Notes: a model not told the origin generated them from the sequence alone. Positions 7,021 through 16,745 are shown, counted from the first letter of the stretch. The stretch is DNA of 40,636 nucleotides from Alphaproteobacteria bacterium (GCA_017307285.1 JAFKFI010000072.1:1-40636), one strand, 5' to 3'. Numbers and translations: made by a program.

Positions 7021-9594
7021 TCAACGCAAGAACTGGCGCAAGATGTCGGCCGGCTTAGGCGTCTTCGGCTTCTCCGCGGGGGCGGGTGCCGCCGTGGGCG
7101 CCGGCCCAGCCCGGCCGCCCCGGGCAATGGCGAGCTGGCCGGCGCAATCGTCGCCCCCGGCGCCGCGCACCATCCGGTCGCCGCCGAGCGCGCCGATGAT
7201 GATGCCAAGCTGCGGGTTGCGCGCCGCCTGAGCGGCGATCCCGGCGGCCTCGCTAGCCGCACCGGCGGCGTCGACCTCGACCTTCGGATTGCGGAACGGC
7301 CCCTGCACCTTGAGCGGCACGATCACCCCGGTCCCGCCCAGCCGAGCCAGCGGACGCAGGCGTAGCGCCAAGGTCTCCTCGCCGAGGTTCAGCGAACCAC
7401 TGCCTTCAAGATAAAACAAATTGGTGTCGAGCAGCAGCGCCTTGACGTTGGCGACTCCGTGCTGCGCGTCAAGCCGAAGGGCGAAACAGCGCACCGGCGT
7501 CACGCCGGGCCGCGCCGTCAAGTCGGGCAGGCGCGCGTGCTGCAGGACCTGGCCGAGTGTCGCCGAGAGCAGCCGGTTCTCGATCTCGCCGTTGACCAGC
7601 GCAACCCCGACATGCCCGTCGGCACTCGCCGCTAGGGCGTGGGGCGACTGGCCGGTGCCGCGCAAATCGGCGTCGATGTCGACCGCCCCGCGCGCCTCTG
7701 CAGGCAGGCCCAGCAACACCATCAACGGCCCGAGCTGCAAGCCCGGCCCGCGCAAAACGAGGCTGACCGGCGGGTTCGCCTGGCTGCCATCGGCCGTGAG
7801 GCGTCCCTCTAGCCGCCCGGCCGGGAGCTGTCCGCCAAACGGATCCACGCTTAGCTTTCCAGCGGCAAGCGTCAGATGGCCGGCAATGTCACGGTAGTCG
7901 ACGCCGCCAGTGTGCAAGGTGCCGATTTTCAGCCGCACATCCGCATCAGCCGCACGCAAGCTCGCAAAAGGCAAGGGCTTGTCGGAGAACAATCGCCCGC
8001 TGGTCTCCTGCGGCGCGGCCGGCGGCTTGGCCGGCGGGGTTGACGGTGTCGGTGGGGCGCCCGCCCCCTGCGTCGGGCCCGGCGTGGGTCCGGCGAGCGC
8101 GGCAAGCAGGGCGTCCGCATCGATCCGTTGCGCCGCCAGCGTGGCCTGCAAGGACGGGCGGCCGCCATAAGCCAGGGTGACATCCCCCGCTAGATCGCCC
8201 TGCGGCAGGGTGAGCTTCGCCCCACGCAGCACGGCCGACTTCGCGAGACCGCCCTGCCCTTCCGACAGCCGGCCTTGGAAATCGACATCGCGGAGCGCCG
8301 GGAGCGGGCGCCGCGCGAGGGATGCGTAAGCCGAGAGATCCGGCACATGCGCGGCCAAGGCGAGATCGATGCCCGACAGCTTGCGAGCATCGGCGATGCC
8401 GCCCTTGGCCGAGAGACGAGCTGCGCCAGAGATTAAAGCTACATCGACCGGATAGGTGCCGGTCTTGCCACCCGGAATGAGCAGGTCCGGCGCTCCCAGC
8501 GAGCCGGAAACGGACGCCGGTGTCGCCCCGATCGCGCCCTCCCCGGCAAGCTTCACGGGCTGGTCCATCGCGGGAGCGGCCAGATCGAGCCGTGTGAGCT
8601 TGAGGCCCGGCACCACCGCGCCGAGATCGGACGGCCCGACATGGCCCGTCACCGCGCTTATCTGCGGCACCTTACCGCCGGTGTCGGCGACCTCCGCCGA
8701 CAGGCTTACGCCGTGCAGCGGCGGCAAATTGGCGCGCGGCAGGAGCGGCGCGAACGTGGCGAGGTCGGGGATCGACGCCGCGAGCTTGCCTTTGTAGCCG
8801 CGCCCCTGGATCGGCTGAGTAAACGCGCCATCCACCGCGAGCTTCGCGCCCGCCGCCGTCAGTGTCAGGCGGACCGGCCAGGGTGTGGTCGAGGCCTGGT
8901 CCTGCAGGCGTGCGATCGGGCCGATATCGCCGTCGAGCCGGAACTGCGTCCCACGGTATGCGGCCTGCGCCGCGAGGGTCACGGGCGCATCGGGCGATTT
9001 GGCCTTCGCCGTAAGCCGGTTCAGTTCGAGCTTTTCGCTGTGGCCAGTCCGGCCGTCGCGATAGGTGACGGTGCCGTTCTCGACCTCGACATCCTGTACG
9101 CTCAGCAGAATCGGCCCAGCGGGTCGGCTCGGCGTCGCGGTCTCGCTCGGCAAGGGCTGGCTCGGCACTTGCGGGCCGAACCGCCAATTCGGGCGGCCTT
9201 GCGCGTCCGTCTCGAGCAGGATGTCGGGGCGGATCAGCACCAGCCGATCGATCTCCACTCGGCGGCTCAGCAGCGGCAGAAGCGCGACCTGCGCCTCCAG
9301 CCGTTCCAAAGTGATCATCTGCGGGCGCGATCCGCCGGCGACGTTGGCCAGCGCGACGTCCCGCGCCTCCAGGGTCGGCCAGAGCGACCATTTGAGGCCA
9401 AGCCGCCCGTTCAATGCGAGATCGCGGCCGGTCGCCTGCTTCACCGCCTGCTCGATGCGGGGCTTGGCGCTGTCGGGGTCGAAGGTGAGGGCGAACACCG
9501 CGAGCCCGGCCAGCGGGACCAGGATGACGATGGCGACGACGATCAACAGAACCCGTAGCACCCGCCCGCGACGACGCGGTTTCGCATCCGCCAT
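7021..9594 (-). CDS. AsmA family protein
   Basis: 857-residue envelope protein anchored in the inner membrane, with a long periplasmic part. A basic N terminus (RRRGR) precedes one transmembrane helix at about residues 11-35. The AsmA N-terminal signature follows (FDPDSAKPRIEQAVKQATGRDL), and the C-terminal AsmA domain ends with PLKVQGPFRNPKVEVD. A Pro/Thr/Ala-rich linker sits near residue 500. The family is built from repeating beta-groove units related to bacterial bridge-like lipid transporters (TamB, YhdP), so phospholipid transport to the outer membrane is a family-based inference. ATG 9594 is preferred over TTG 9615, which abuts the previous stop; GGGGGGA lies about 10 bases upstream. 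Confidence 0.92.
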   Translation of the reverse strand: MADAKPRRRGRVLRVLLIVVAIVILVPLAGLAVFALTFDPDSAKPRIEQAVKQATGRDLALNGRLGLKWSLWPTLEARDVALANVAGGSRPQMITLERLEAQVALLPLLSRRVEIDRLVLIRPDILLETDAQGRPNWRFGPQVPSQPLPSETATPSRPAGPILLSVQDVEVENGTVTYRDGRTGHSEKLELNRLTAKAKSPDAPVTLAAQAAYRGTQFRLDGDIGPIARLQDQASTTPWPVRLTLTAAGAKLAVDGAFTQPIQGRGYKGKLAASIPDLATFAPLLPRANLPPLHGVSLSAEVADTGGKVPQISAVTGHVGPSDLGAVVPGLKLTRLDLAAPAMDQPVKLAGEGAIGATPASVSGSLGAPDLLIPGGKTGTYPVDVALISGAARLSAKGGIADARKLSGIDLALAAHVPDLSAYASLARRPLPALRDVDFQGRLSEGQGGLAKSAVLRGAKLTLPQGDLAGDVTLAYGGRPSLQATLAAQRIDADALLAALAGPTPGPTQGAGAPPTPSTPPAKPPAAPQETSGRLFSDKPLPFASLRAADADVRLKIGTLHTGGVDYRDIAGHLTLAAGKLSVDPFGGQLPAGRLEGRLTADGSQANPPVSLVLRGPGLQLGPLMVLLGLPAEARGAVDIDADLRGTGQSPHALAASADGHVGVALVNGEIENRLLSATLGQVLQHARLPDLTARPGVTPVRCFALRLDAQHGVANVKALLLDTNLFYLEGSGSLNLGEETLALRLRPLARLGGTGVIVPLKVQGPFRNPKVEVDAAGAASEAAGIAAQAARNPQLGIIIGALGGDRMVRGAGGDDCAGQLAIARGGRAGPAPTAAPAPAEKPKTPKPADILRQFLR

Positions 9595-9615
9595 GCCTTC
9601 GGTATCCCCCCGCAA

Positions 9616-10608
9616 TCAGCGCGAGCGCTGCGGCGCACGCGCGGCTTGGGCCACGAAGCCCAGCGTCTGGAACGTCTCGCGCATATGGGGGGGCAAGCTG
9701 GCCTCGACCATCACCGTTCCGCCCGCGGGATGCGGCAGACGCAACGCGCGGGCGTGCAGATGCAGCCGGTCCGACAGACCCGCCACCAGCGCGGAGCCGG
9801 CATCGTTCTGGTCGGGCTCGGCGTATTTCACGTCGCCCAGGATCGGCGCGCCGAGTGCCACGCAATGCACCCGCAGCTGATGGGTGCGTCCGGTCAGCGG
9901 TCGCAATTCCAGCCAGGCGAGCTTCTGCGCGGCGTTATCCAAGGTGCGGTAGTCGGTGATCGCGCGCGCCGCCTCAGGGTCGTCGCGCTCGGCCGGCATG
10001 GTGCGCTCGCCGCGTGCGCCCCCGATGCGAACCAACGGCAGATCGATGCGCCCCTCGACCGGCACCGGCCGGCCGGCGACCACGGCCCAGTAGATCTTCT
10101 CCACGGCGCGGCTGCGAAAGGCCGCGGCGAGCTTCGCCGCGCTGCCCGGCGTGCGTGCCAGGACCAACACGCCCGACGTATCGCGATCGAGCCGATGCAC
10201 CAGCCGCGGCCGGCCAGCGCCGAAGCTGAGGCCGCCGAGCATCGCGTCCAGATGCCGCGTGATACCCGGCCCACCCTGGACCGGCAGGCCTGGCGGCTTG
10301 TTGAGCACGATCAGGTGGTCGTCGCGATAGAGCACCATCGCCTCGAGCTCGGCCTGCGCCCCCGCATCGAGCCGCATGGCAAAGCGGGGGGCCGGCTCGG
10401 GGGCGGCGGGAATGGGCGGCACCCGCACCGCCTGCCCGGATGCGAGCCGCGTCGCCGCCTCGGCGCGCTTGCCATCCACGCGGACCTGACCGGTGCGGCA
10501 GAATTTCTGGATGGCGCCCTGCGTCACCGACGGGAAGTGCCGCCGGAACCAGCGGTCGAGGCGGATGTCCGCCTCGTCCTCCGTCACGACCCGCGTCTGC
10601 ACACTCAC
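9616..10608 (-). CDS. rluC: RluA-family 23S rRNA pseudouridine synthase (RluC-like)
   Basis: Converts selected uridines of 23S rRNA to pseudouridine. 330 residues. An N-terminal S4 RNA-binding domain (about 12-70, LDRWFRRHFPSVTQGAIQKF) leads into the catalytic domain, whose HRLDRDTSG carries the catalytic aspartate near residue 141. RTHQLRVH and LHARALRLPHP, typical of the family, come later. The start is GTG 10608, overlapping the rarA stop as GTGA with GAGGAG 8 bases upstream; a frame back to 10638 lies inside rarA. The RluC/RluD distinction rests on S4 content and neighbours and is only probable. Confidence 0.88.
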   Translation of the reverse strand: MSVQTRVVTEDEADIRLDRWFRRHFPSVTQGAIQKFCRTGQVRVDGKRAEAATRLASGQAVRVPPIPAAPEPAPRFAMRLDAGAQAELEAMVLYRDDHLIVLNKPPGLPVQGGPGITRHLDAMLGGLSFGAGRPRLVHRLDRDTSGVLVLARTPGSAAKLAAAFRSRAVEKIYWAVVAGRPVPVEGRIDLPLVRIGGARGERTMPAERDDPEAARAITDYRTLDNAAQKLAWLELRPLTGRTHQLRVHCVALGAPILGDVKYAEPDQNDAGSALVAGLSDRLHLHARALRLPHPAGGTVMVEASLPPHMRETFQTLGFVAQAARAPQRSR

Positions 10609-11954
10609 TCGCCGCGCTCCTCGCGCAGCTTTGCCCAATAGGCGAGGCGCTTGCCGATCTCGCGCTCGAAGCCGCGCTCAGCCGGGCGGTAGAAATTCTG
10701 CCGGCGCATCCCGTCCGGGAAATAGTTTTGGCCCGAGAAGGCGTCCTCCGTCGCGTGGTCGTATGCGTAGCCCGCGCCGTAGCCCAACTCTTTCATCAGC
10801 TTGGTCGGAGCGTTGAGGATATGCGCCGGCGGCATCAGGCTGCCGGTCGATTTCGCCGCCGACCGAGCCGCCCCGAGGGCCGTATAGAGCGCGTGCGATT
10901 TCGGGGCGGTGCCGAGATAGACCACCGCTTGAGCGATCGCCAGCTCCCCCTCCGGACTGCCGAGCCGCTCATAGGTCTCCCACGCCGCCAACGCCTGCGG
11001 CAATGCCTGGGGGTCGGCCATGCCGACATCCTCCGCGGCGAAGCGCACCAGCCGGCGGGCGACGTAGCGCGGGTCTTCACCGCCGTTGAGCATCCGGGCA
11101 AGCCAGTAGAGCGCCGCATCGGGGTCCGATCCACGCAGCGATTTATGCAGCGCGGAGATCAGGTTGTAGTGCTCCTCGCGATCCTTGTCGTAGAGCGCCG
11201 CGCGGCGGGCGAGCAGCACGGACAGCGCCGGCGGATCGAGCGGCGGCGTGTCGGCCGGCAGCGCGAGCACCTGCTCGGCCATGTTGATGACGTAGCGCCC
11301 GTCCCCATCCGCCATTGCCCGCAACGCCGCGCGCGCGTCAGCCTGCAACGGCAGGGGCCGCCCGGCCTCCGCCTCGATGCGGCCGACGATGAGCTCCAGC
11401 GCCGCGTCATCCAGCCGCCGGAGCACAAGCACCTGGCAGCGCGACAGCAGCGCACCGTTGAGCGCGAAGGAGGGATTCTCGGTCGTGGCGCCGACCAGCG
11501 TGACCGTCCCGTCCTCGACGACGGGCAGAAATCCGTCCTGCTGGGCGCGGTTGAAGCGGTGGATTTCGTCGACGAACAACAGGGTCCCCTGTCCCGCCCG
11601 GCGCCGCCGCCCCGCCTCCTCGAACGCCCGCTTGAGATCGGCCACCCCGGAGAACACCGCCGAGAGCTGCACGAAATGCAGCCCGGACCGCTCGGCGAGT
11701 AGTCGGGCGATGGTGGTCTTGCCCACGCCCGGCGGCCCCCACAGGATCAGCGAGGCAAGCGAGCCACGCTCCAGCATTCGGGTGAGCACGCCGTCGGCGC
11801 CGACCAAGTGATCCTGACCGACTACCTCGTCGAGCGTGCGCGGACGCAGCCAATCGGCGAGCGGACGGCTCGCGACGTTCTCCGTCTCCGGAAGGTGGGA
11901 CGCCGCCGGCTCAAACAGATCGTCTGATTGGGGCTGAATGGTTTTGCTGGGCAC
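10605..11954 (-). CDS. rarA: Replication-associated recombination protein A (MgsA/RarA AAA+ ATPase)
   Basis: Clamp-loader-like AAA+ ATPase acting at stalled replication forks. 449 residues. Walker A GPPGVGKTT is at 73-81, Walker B LLFVDEIHRFN at 125-135, and sensor 1 in VGATTENPS. The C-terminal MgsA oligomerisation region runs to the end (YGAGYAYDHATEDAF, then QNYFPDG). The start is GTG 11954 with a GAGG just upstream; it is somewhat uncertain because no ATG is available in frame, but DDLFEPAA shortly after is typical of the family N terminus. It lies only 107 bases after rplQ with an intrinsic terminator in between, and overlaps the rluC start. Confidence 0.95.
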   Translation of the reverse strand: MPSKTIQPQSDDLFEPAASHLPETENVASRPLADWLRPRTLDEVVGQDHLVGADGVLTRMLERGSLASLILWGPPGVGKTTIARLLAERSGLHFVQLSAVFSGVADLKRAFEEAGRRRRAGQGTLLFVDEIHRFNRAQQDGFLPVVEDGTVTLVGATTENPSFALNGALLSRCQVLVLRRLDDAALELIVGRIEAEAGRPLPLQADARAALRAMADGDGRYVINMAEQVLALPADTPPLDPPALSVLLARRAALYDKDREEHYNLISALHKSLRGSDPDAALYWLARMLNGGEDPRYVARRLVRFAAEDVGMADPQALPQALAAWETYERLGSPEGELAIAQAVVYLGTAPKSHALYTALGAARSAAKSTGSLMPPAHILNAPTKLMKELGYGAGYAYDHATEDAFSGQNYFPDGMRRQNFYRPAERGFEREIGKRLAYWAKLREERGE

Positions 11955-12001
11955 GTGGCCTCATATGCCTCCGCCGCATCAGGTTTTCCACGCCATGTAC
12001 G

Positions 12002-12027
12002 CAGAAAGGGCGGGGTCACCCCCGCCC
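12002..12027 (-). terminator. Intrinsic terminator after rplQ
   Basis: On the minus strand GGGCGGGG-GTGA-CCCCGCCC forms an 8-bp perfect GC stem with a GNRA-type loop (12027-12008), followed by TTTCTG. It lies 34 bases after the rplQ stop and marks the end of the ribosomal gene series. Only about 47 bases then remain before rarA, leaving little room for a separate rarA promoter, so some readthrough is likely. Confidence 0.85.
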
Positions 12028-12061
12028 ACATTAACGCTGGGCCGCGCGACCTTCGCAGAGG

Positions 12062-12487
12062 CTACTCGACGCCCTCCTCCTCCTGATCCGCTTCCTGCTT
12101 CGGCCCGCTATCCTGACCCTTGGCGGCCGGGTCGCGGTCGACCAGCTCGATGACCGCCATATCCGCCGCATCGCCGTGGCGGATGCCCGCCTTCAGCACT
12201 CGCGTATAGCCGCCCGCCCGCTCGCGGTAGCGGTCGGCCAAGGCGTCGAACAGCTTGGTGACAATCGTATCGTCGCGCAGCTGGGCGTAGGCCAGCCGGC
12301 GCGAGTGCAGACCGCCCCGCTTGCCAAGGGTAATCAGCTTCTCGGCAACCGGGCGCAGCTCCTTTGCCTTGGGCAGGGTCGTGGTGATCTGCTCGTGCTT
12401 GATCAGCGCCACGGCCATGTTGCGGAACATGGCTTGGCGGTGGGTGGACGTGACGCCGAGCTTCCGGCCGGCAACACCGTGACGCAT
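12062..12487 (-). CDS. rplQ: 50S ribosomal protein L17
   Basis: Large-subunit protein near the exit-tunnel side of the ribosome. 141 residues opening [17 protein letters not shown], with [20 protein letters not shown], both diagnostic. The core ends near residue 120 with [12 protein letters not shown] charged, probably disordered tail rich in Glu, Asp and Lys follows, a common alphaproteobacterial extension. ATG 12487 is 28 bases after rpoA. It is the last gene of the alpha operon and is followed by an intrinsic terminator. Confidence 0.97.
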   Translation of the reverse strand: MRHGVAGRKLGVTSTHRQAMFRNMAVALIKHEQITTTLPKAKELRPVAEKLITLGKRGGLHSRRLAYAQLRDDTIVTKLFDALADRYRERAGGYTRVLKAGIRHGDAADMAVIELVDRDPAAKGQDSGPKQEADQEEEGVE

Positions 12488-12515
12488 GAATCCAGTTTCC
12501 TTCTAGCGTGCCGGA

Positions 12516-13547
12516 TCAGAACGGCTCTTCCAGCCGCTTCGCGAGGTCTTCGATGTTCTCAGGCGGCCAGCCCGGCACTGTCATGCCGAGCGTCAGGCCC
12601 ATGTTGGTCAGCACTTCCTTGATCTCGTTCAAGGATTTCCGCCCGAAATTCGGCGTGCGCAGCATCTCCTGCTCGGATTTCTGCACCAGGTCGCCGATAT
12701 AGACGATGTTGTCGTTCTTCAGGCAGTTGGCGCTGCGCACCGACAATTCTAGTTCGTCCACCTTGCGCAGCAGATTGCGGTTGAACGGCAGATCGTCCTG
12801 CACCTCCTCGGGTCGGATCTGCTGCGGCTCCTCGAAATTGATGAAGAGCTGCAGCTGGTCCTGCAAGATGCGCGCCGCCAGCGCCACCGAATCCTCGGGC
12901 GTCACCGCGCCATTGGTCTCGACGGTCAACAGCAGCTTGTCGTAGTCCGTCACCTGCCCGACGCGGGTCGGCTCGACCTTGTAGGAGACGCGGCGCACCG
13001 GCGAGTAGATCGCGTCCACCGGAATCAGCCCGATCGGCGCGTCCTCGGGCCGGTTGGCACTCGACGGCACATAGCCCTTGCCGAGATTGACCGTGAACTC
13101 CATCCCGAGCCGCACGCCGTCGTCCAGCGTGCAGAGCACGAGGTCGGGATTCATGATGTCGATGTCGTGGCCGGCCTGGATCTGGCTCGCGCGCACCTCG
13201 CCGGGGCCGGTCGCCGTCAGCGCCATCCGCTTCGGGCCCTCGCCGTGCATCCGGAGCGCGAGCTGCTTAATGTTCAGCACGATGTCGGTGACGTCCTCGC
13301 GCACGCCGGGGATGCTGCTGAACTCATGCAGCACTCCGTCGATCTGCACCGACGTCACCGCCGCCCCCTGCAACGAGGACAGCAGGATGCGCCGGATCGC
13401 ATTACCCAGCGTCATGCCGAAGCCCCGCTCCAGCGGCTCGGCCACAATGGTGGCCGTGCGCGACGGGTCGGCGCCGGGCTCGACCTCCAGCTTCTCCGGC
13501 TTGATGAGCGATTCCCAGTTCCGTTGAATGACCGCGCTGTGTCTCAT
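12516..13547 (-). CDS. rpoA: DNA-directed RNA polymerase subunit alpha
   Basis: Assembly platform of RNA polymerase. 343 residues. The N-terminal dimerisation domain (about 1-235) contains [22 protein letters not shown] linker follows, and the C-terminal domain (about 255-330) contains the helix-hairpin-helix region [21 protein letters not shown] used for UP elements and activators. ATG 13547 is the only plausible start. It gives [17 protein letters not shown], slightly longer than the usual opening near the IQRNW block. No good Shine-Dalgarno is visible, and the frame stays open upstream into rpsK. Confidence 0.97.
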   Translation of the reverse strand: MRHSAVIQRNWESLIKPEKLEVEPGADPSRTATIVAEPLERGFGMTLGNAIRRILLSSLQGAAVTSVQIDGVLHEFSSIPGVREDVTDIVLNIKQLALRMHGEGPKRMALTATGPGEVRASQIQAGHDIDIMNPDLVLCTLDDGVRLGMEFTVNLGKGYVPSSANRPEDAPIGLIPVDAIYSPVRRVSYKVEPTRVGQVTDYDKLLLTVETNGAVTPEDSVALAARILQDQLQLFINFEEPQQIRPEEVQDDLPFNRNLLRKVDELELSVRSANCLKNDNIVYIGDLVQKSEQEMLRTPNFGRKSLNEIKEVLTNMGLTLGMTVPGWPPENIEDLAKRLEEPF

Positions 13548-13620
13548 GCCAATGGGGATCGTCCCGGACGGGCGCGGTCTGGCCGCCCCTTCTTCCGGGA
13601 GTAAACCCTCTCCTTTCTGT

Positions 13621-14016
13621 TCAGACGCGCCGGCGCTTGCGCGGGCGGCATCCATTGTGGGGGATCGGGGTCATGTCGCGGATCGTGGTAATCGAGAAGC
13701 CGACCGCCTGCAGCGCACGCAACGCGCTCTCGCGCCCCGATCCTGGCCCGCTTACCTCGATCTCGAGCGTCTCCATCCCGTGCTCGCGCGCCTTCTTGCC
13801 GGCGTCCTCGGCGGCGACCTGCGCGGCGTAGGGAGTCGATTTACGGCTGCCCTTAAACCCCTGGCTCCCCGACGACGACCAGGCGATCGCATTGCCCTGC
13901 GCGTCGGTGATAGTGATCATGGTGTTGTTGAACGTCGCCGCAACATGCGCGACGCCGGAAATGATGTTCTTGCGCTCCTTCTTGCGGGGGCGCGTGCCGG
14001 TGGCGGGTCTCGCCAT
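13621..14016 (-). CDS. rpsK: 30S ribosomal protein S11
   Basis: Platform protein of the small subunit, contacting 16S rRNA near the E site. 131 residues from ATG 14016 ([18 protein letters not shown]). The core has [37 protein letters not shown] and the basic C terminus [16 protein letters not shown], where the family's NGCRPPKRRRV has proline in place of this first extra arginine. The frame extends 17 codons upstream without family resemblance. rpsD does not follow; rpoA is next, as in other alphaproteobacteria. Confidence 0.97.
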   Translation of the reverse strand: MARPATGTRPRKKERKNIISGVAHVAATFNNTMITITDAQGNAIAWSSSGSQGFKGSRKSTPYAAQVAAEDAGKKAREHGMETLEIEVSGPGSGRESALRALQAVGFSITTIRDMTPIPHNGCRPRKRRRV

Positions 14017-14108
14017 ATCTCGTGTCCTGTCTCGGTCAGTGGCCGCGCGCGTATGAGCGGCGGGCAAGTGGCGATCAATTTCCTCGGAGTCGCTGAAGCG
14101 CCGGACGC

Positions 14109-14486
14109 TTACTTCGTCACCTTCTTCTTGCCGGCAATCGCCACCGCCTTGCCCTTACGGGTGCGCGCGTTGGTGTGCGTGCGTTGACCACGCACTGGCA
14201 GACCGCGCCGGTGGCGTAATCCGCGATAGCAGCCGAGATCCATCAACCGCTTGATGTTCATCGCCACTTCGCGGCGCAAATCGCCCTCGACCCGGTATTC
14301 GCGGTCGATGATCTCGCGAATGCGCAGAACTTCCTCGTCACTCAGCTGGTTCACCCGGCGATCATCCGGAATGCTTAGCTTCGAGCAGATGTCCTGCGCC
14401 TTGGAGGGGCCGATACCGTAGATATAGCGCAAGCTCACCGTCACGCGCTTGTTGGTCGGGATATTCACGCCGGCAATACGCGCCAC
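14109..14486 (-). CDS. rpsM: 30S ribosomal protein S13
   Basis: Head protein of the small subunit that bridges to 23S rRNA and L5. 125 residues from GTG 14486, read as [15 protein letters not shown], the standard opening; GGAGGA lies 9 bases upstream, which decides this start over GTG 14495 and the open frame to 14552. The helix-two-turn-helix region is [14 protein letters not shown]. The C terminus [20 protein letters not shown] is diagnostic. It is the first gene after a strong internal promoter and a 201-base gap, so it heads the rpsM-rpsK-rpoA-rplQ unit. Confidence 0.97.
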   Translation of the reverse strand: MARIAGVNIPTNKRVTVSLRYIYGIGPSKAQDICSKLSIPDDRRVNQLSDEEVLRIREIIDREYRVEGDLRREVAMNIKRLMDLGCYRGLRHRRGLPVRGQRTHTNARTRKGKAVAIAGKKKVTK

Positions 14487-14624
14487 GCTTGTCACTCCTC
14501 CGCCCGGCACTCCGGGTCTTGGTCTGCCCCACGGGGCCAAAACGAGCCGCACAGGCGAAACTGCCCAGCAGGCTCAACATGTCAGCAAGGATGGCCCGCC
14601 ATTTGGGTCGGGTTCGAGGCGCGC

Positions 14625-14652
14625 ACTATAGTGCCTGCCGCTTCCCTGTCAA
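14625..14652 (-). promoter_or_regulatory. Near-consensus sigma-70 promoter before rpsM
   Basis: Minus-strand TTGACA (14652-14647), a 16-base spacer, then TATAGT (14630-14625). Transcription would start near 14618, leaving a leader of about 130 bases before rpsM. The -10 is the core of a perfect 12-bp palindrome, GCACTATAGTGC (14623-14634), which could be an operator or chance. The rest of the 201-base adk-rpsM gap shows nothing else convincing. Confidence 0.85.
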
Positions 14653-14687
14653 CGCATCCCGATCAAATTCGCTCGACCCAGTCGCGA

Positions 14688-15350
14688 TCACGCCGGTTCC
14701 GGTAGCCCGTCCAGCACCGCCTCGATCTGATGCGTGACGTCATCGATCTCCGCCATCCCGTCGACCGAGCGGAGAATGCCCCGCGCGGCGTAGTGCGGCA
14801 GGATCGGCGCAGTCTGGCTGTGATAGGCGTCGAGTCGCGCCGCCACGGTTTCCCGGTTGTCGTCGGCGCGGCGGGTGAACTCGGTGGCGCCGCACACGTC
14901 GCACTTGCCTGCCACATGGGTCGGCCTGAAGGTGTCATGATAGCCCGCGCCGCATTTGGCGCAGGTGAAGCGACCGGCGATACGGTCCACGAGCGCCGCG
15001 TCGTCCACCTTGAGCTCGATCACCGCGTCAAGCCGCATTCCCTTCTCGTCCAGCATCCGGTCGAGCGCCTCCGCCTGCGGCACGGTGCGCGGAAAGCCAT
15101 CGAGGATGAAGCCCTTGGCGCAGTCCGGTTGCTCGACCCGTGCGGCGAGCATCCGCACGATGATGTCGTCGGAGACCAGGGCGCCCGATTCCATGACCGC
15201 CCGTGCTTCGCGTCCGATGGCCGAGCCGGCGGCAACCTCGGCACGCAGCATGTCGCCCGTCGAGATCTGGGCTATGCCGTAGCGGTCCTGCAGCCGCTTC
15301 GCCTGCGTGCCCTTGCCGGCGCCGGGCGGTCCCAAAAGGATCAGCTTCAC
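14688..15350 (-). CDS. adk: Adenylate kinase
   Basis: Interconverts ATP + AMP and 2 ADP; cytosolic. 220 residues of the long type. P-loop GPPGAGKGT is at residues 7-15, the AMP-binding DGFPRT region follows, and the LID domain has a four-cysteine zinc site (CAKC and CDVC), as in many Gram-positive and alphaproteobacterial enzymes. The start is GTG 15350, overlapping the secY stop as GTGA, so translation is probably coupled to secY. Placement of adk directly after secY is common in the spc operon. Confidence 0.97.
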   Translation of the reverse strand: MKLILLGPPGAGKGTQAKRLQDRYGIAQISTGDMLRAEVAAGSAIGREARAVMESGALVSDDIIVRMLAARVEQPDCAKGFILDGFPRTVPQAEALDRMLDEKGMRLDAVIELKVDDAALVDRIAGRFTCAKCGAGYHDTFRPTHVAGKCDVCGATEFTRRADDNRETVAARLDAYHSQTAPILPHYAARGILRSVDGMAEIDDVTHQIEAVLDGLPEPA

Positions 15351-16684
15351 CGTCGTCCCTTTATGCGTGCTTTACGGATCAGTCCTTCATACTGGTGCGC
15401 CAGCAGATGGGACTGGATCTGCGTCACAGTGTCCATCGTGACGGAAACGATGATCAAGAGGCTCGTGCCACCGAAGTAGAAGGGCACGCCATAGTGGCTA
15501 ATAAGAAACTCGGGAAGCAGGCACACGGCGGCAAGATAGAGCGCGCCGACCGTGGTCAGTCGGGTCAGCACGTAGTCGAAATACTCCGCCGTGTTGGTGC
15601 CCGGCCGGATGCCTGGGATGAAGCCGCCATACTTCTTCAGATTATCGGCGGTCTCCTGCGGGTTGAACACCACCGCCGTATAGAAATACGAAAAGAAGAT
15701 GATCATGGCGGCGTAGGTGGCCATGTAGAGCGGCTGCCCGTGCGCGAGATACCCGCCGATTTCCGCAAGCCAGCCGCCTTGCCCTGCGGAAAAGCCCGAA
15801 ATGGTTGCCGGGATCAGCAGGATGGAGCTGGCGAAGATCGGCGGGATCACGCCCGACGTGTTGAGCTTGAGCGGCATATGCGTGGAATCGCCGCCGAACA
15901 TCCGCTGGCCGACCTGGCGTTTCGGGTATTGGATCACGATCCGCCGCTGCGCCCGCTCCATGAACACGATGAACGCCACCACCGCGACGGCAATCACGAT
16001 GAAAGCCAAGATGAAGAACGTCGACAGCGCTCCAGTCCGGCCCATCTCTAGGAGATTGGCCAGCGCATTCGGCAGGTTGGCGACGATGCCCGCCATGATG
16101 ATAAGCGAGGTGCCGTTGCCCACCCCGCGAACGGTGATCTGCTCGCCGACCCACATCAGGAACATGGTGCCGCCGACCAGCGTGATCATGCAGGACAGAC
16201 GGAAGAACCAGCCGGGATCGATCACCGCCGCCCCGAAACTGCCGCGCATGCTCTCGAGCCCGACGGCGATGCCATAGGATTGGAACATCGCGATCAGCAC
16301 AGTGAGATAGCGAGTGTACTGGTTGAGCTTCTTGCGTCCCGACTCGCCCTCCTTCTTGAGGGCTTCCAGCGACGGCATGGCGGCGGACATCAGCTGCACG
16401 ATGATGCTGGCGCTGATGTAGGGCATGATGTTGAGCGCAAATACCGTCATGCGCCCGAGCGCGCCGCCGGTGAACATGTCGAACATGCCGAGGATGCCAC
16501 CGCCGTGCTGGCGCAGCATCTCGCCCATCACCGATGCGTCGACGCCCGGCACGGGGATGTAGGTGCCGATGCGGAAGACAATCAGCGCGCCGAGGGTGAA
16601 CCAGATGCGCCTTTTGAGCTCGGTCGCCTTGGAAAGCACCCCGAGATTGAGATTTGCCGCGAGCTGTTCGGCCGCTGAGGCCAT
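15347..16684 (-). CDS. secY: Protein translocase subunit SecY
   Basis: Channel of the Sec translocon in the inner membrane. 445 residues with ten predicted membrane helices. Diagnostic segments include the N-terminal [25 protein letters not shown], the plug region [18 protein letters not shown], the cytoplasmic loop [10 protein letters not shown] and the later loop [14 protein letters not shown] 16684. The 130-base gap from rplO holds a hairpin with a TTCG tetraloop and a weak promoter-like element, so secY-adk may have some independent control. The stop overlaps the adk start by 4 bases. Confidence 0.97.
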   Translation of the reverse strand: MASAAEQLAANLNLGVLSKATELKRRIWFTLGALIVFRIGTYIPVPGVDASVMGEMLRQHGGGILGMFDMFTGGALGRMTVFALNIMPYISASIIVQLMSAAMPSLEALKKEGESGRKKLNQYTRYLTVLIAMFQSYGIAVGLESMRGSFGAAVIDPGWFFRLSCMITLVGGTMFLMWVGEQITVRGVGNGTSLIIMAGIVANLPNALANLLEMGRTGALSTFFILAFIVIAVAVVAFIVFMERAQRRIVIQYPKRQVGQRMFGGDSTHMPLKLNTSGVIPPIFASSILLIPATISGFSAGQGGWLAEIGGYLAHGQPLYMATYAAMIIFFSYFYTAVVFNPQETADNLKKYGGFIPGIRPGTNTAEYFDYVLTRLTTVGALYLAAVCLLPEFLISHYGVPFYFGGTSLLIIVSVTMDTVTQIQSHLLAHQYEGLIRKARIKGRR

Positions 16685-16723
16685 AAGGTCATCCCCGTCG
16701 AGTTAGGGTCTCGGCTCCGCACG

Positions 16724-16745
16724 CACCGCTCTCCGAAGAGAGGTG
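16724..16745 (-). promoter_or_regulatory. UUCG-capped hairpin in the secY leader
   Basis: Minus strand CACC-TCTC-TTCG-GAGA-GC-GGTG: an inner stem closed by C(UUCG)G, and an outer CACC/GGTG with a two-base bulge. It lies 40 bases before the secY ATG. A weak promoter-like TTCGTG-17-TATATG is found further upstream in the same gap. No T run follows the hairpin. Function unproven. Confidence 0.45.

Noticed and set aside
11911-11964. Seventeen-residue ORF (ATG 11964, minus strand) overlapping the rarA start, close behind a GGAGG
   Set aside because: The spacing to GGAGG is only three bases and no leader-peptide pattern is visible; more likely the GGAGG region is incidental to rarA.
13548-13655. 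N-terminal extension of rpoA by 36 codons
   Set aside because: The extra frame lies in the rpsK-rpoA gap and the end of rpsK, has no family resemblance and no ribosome-binding site at its ATG.
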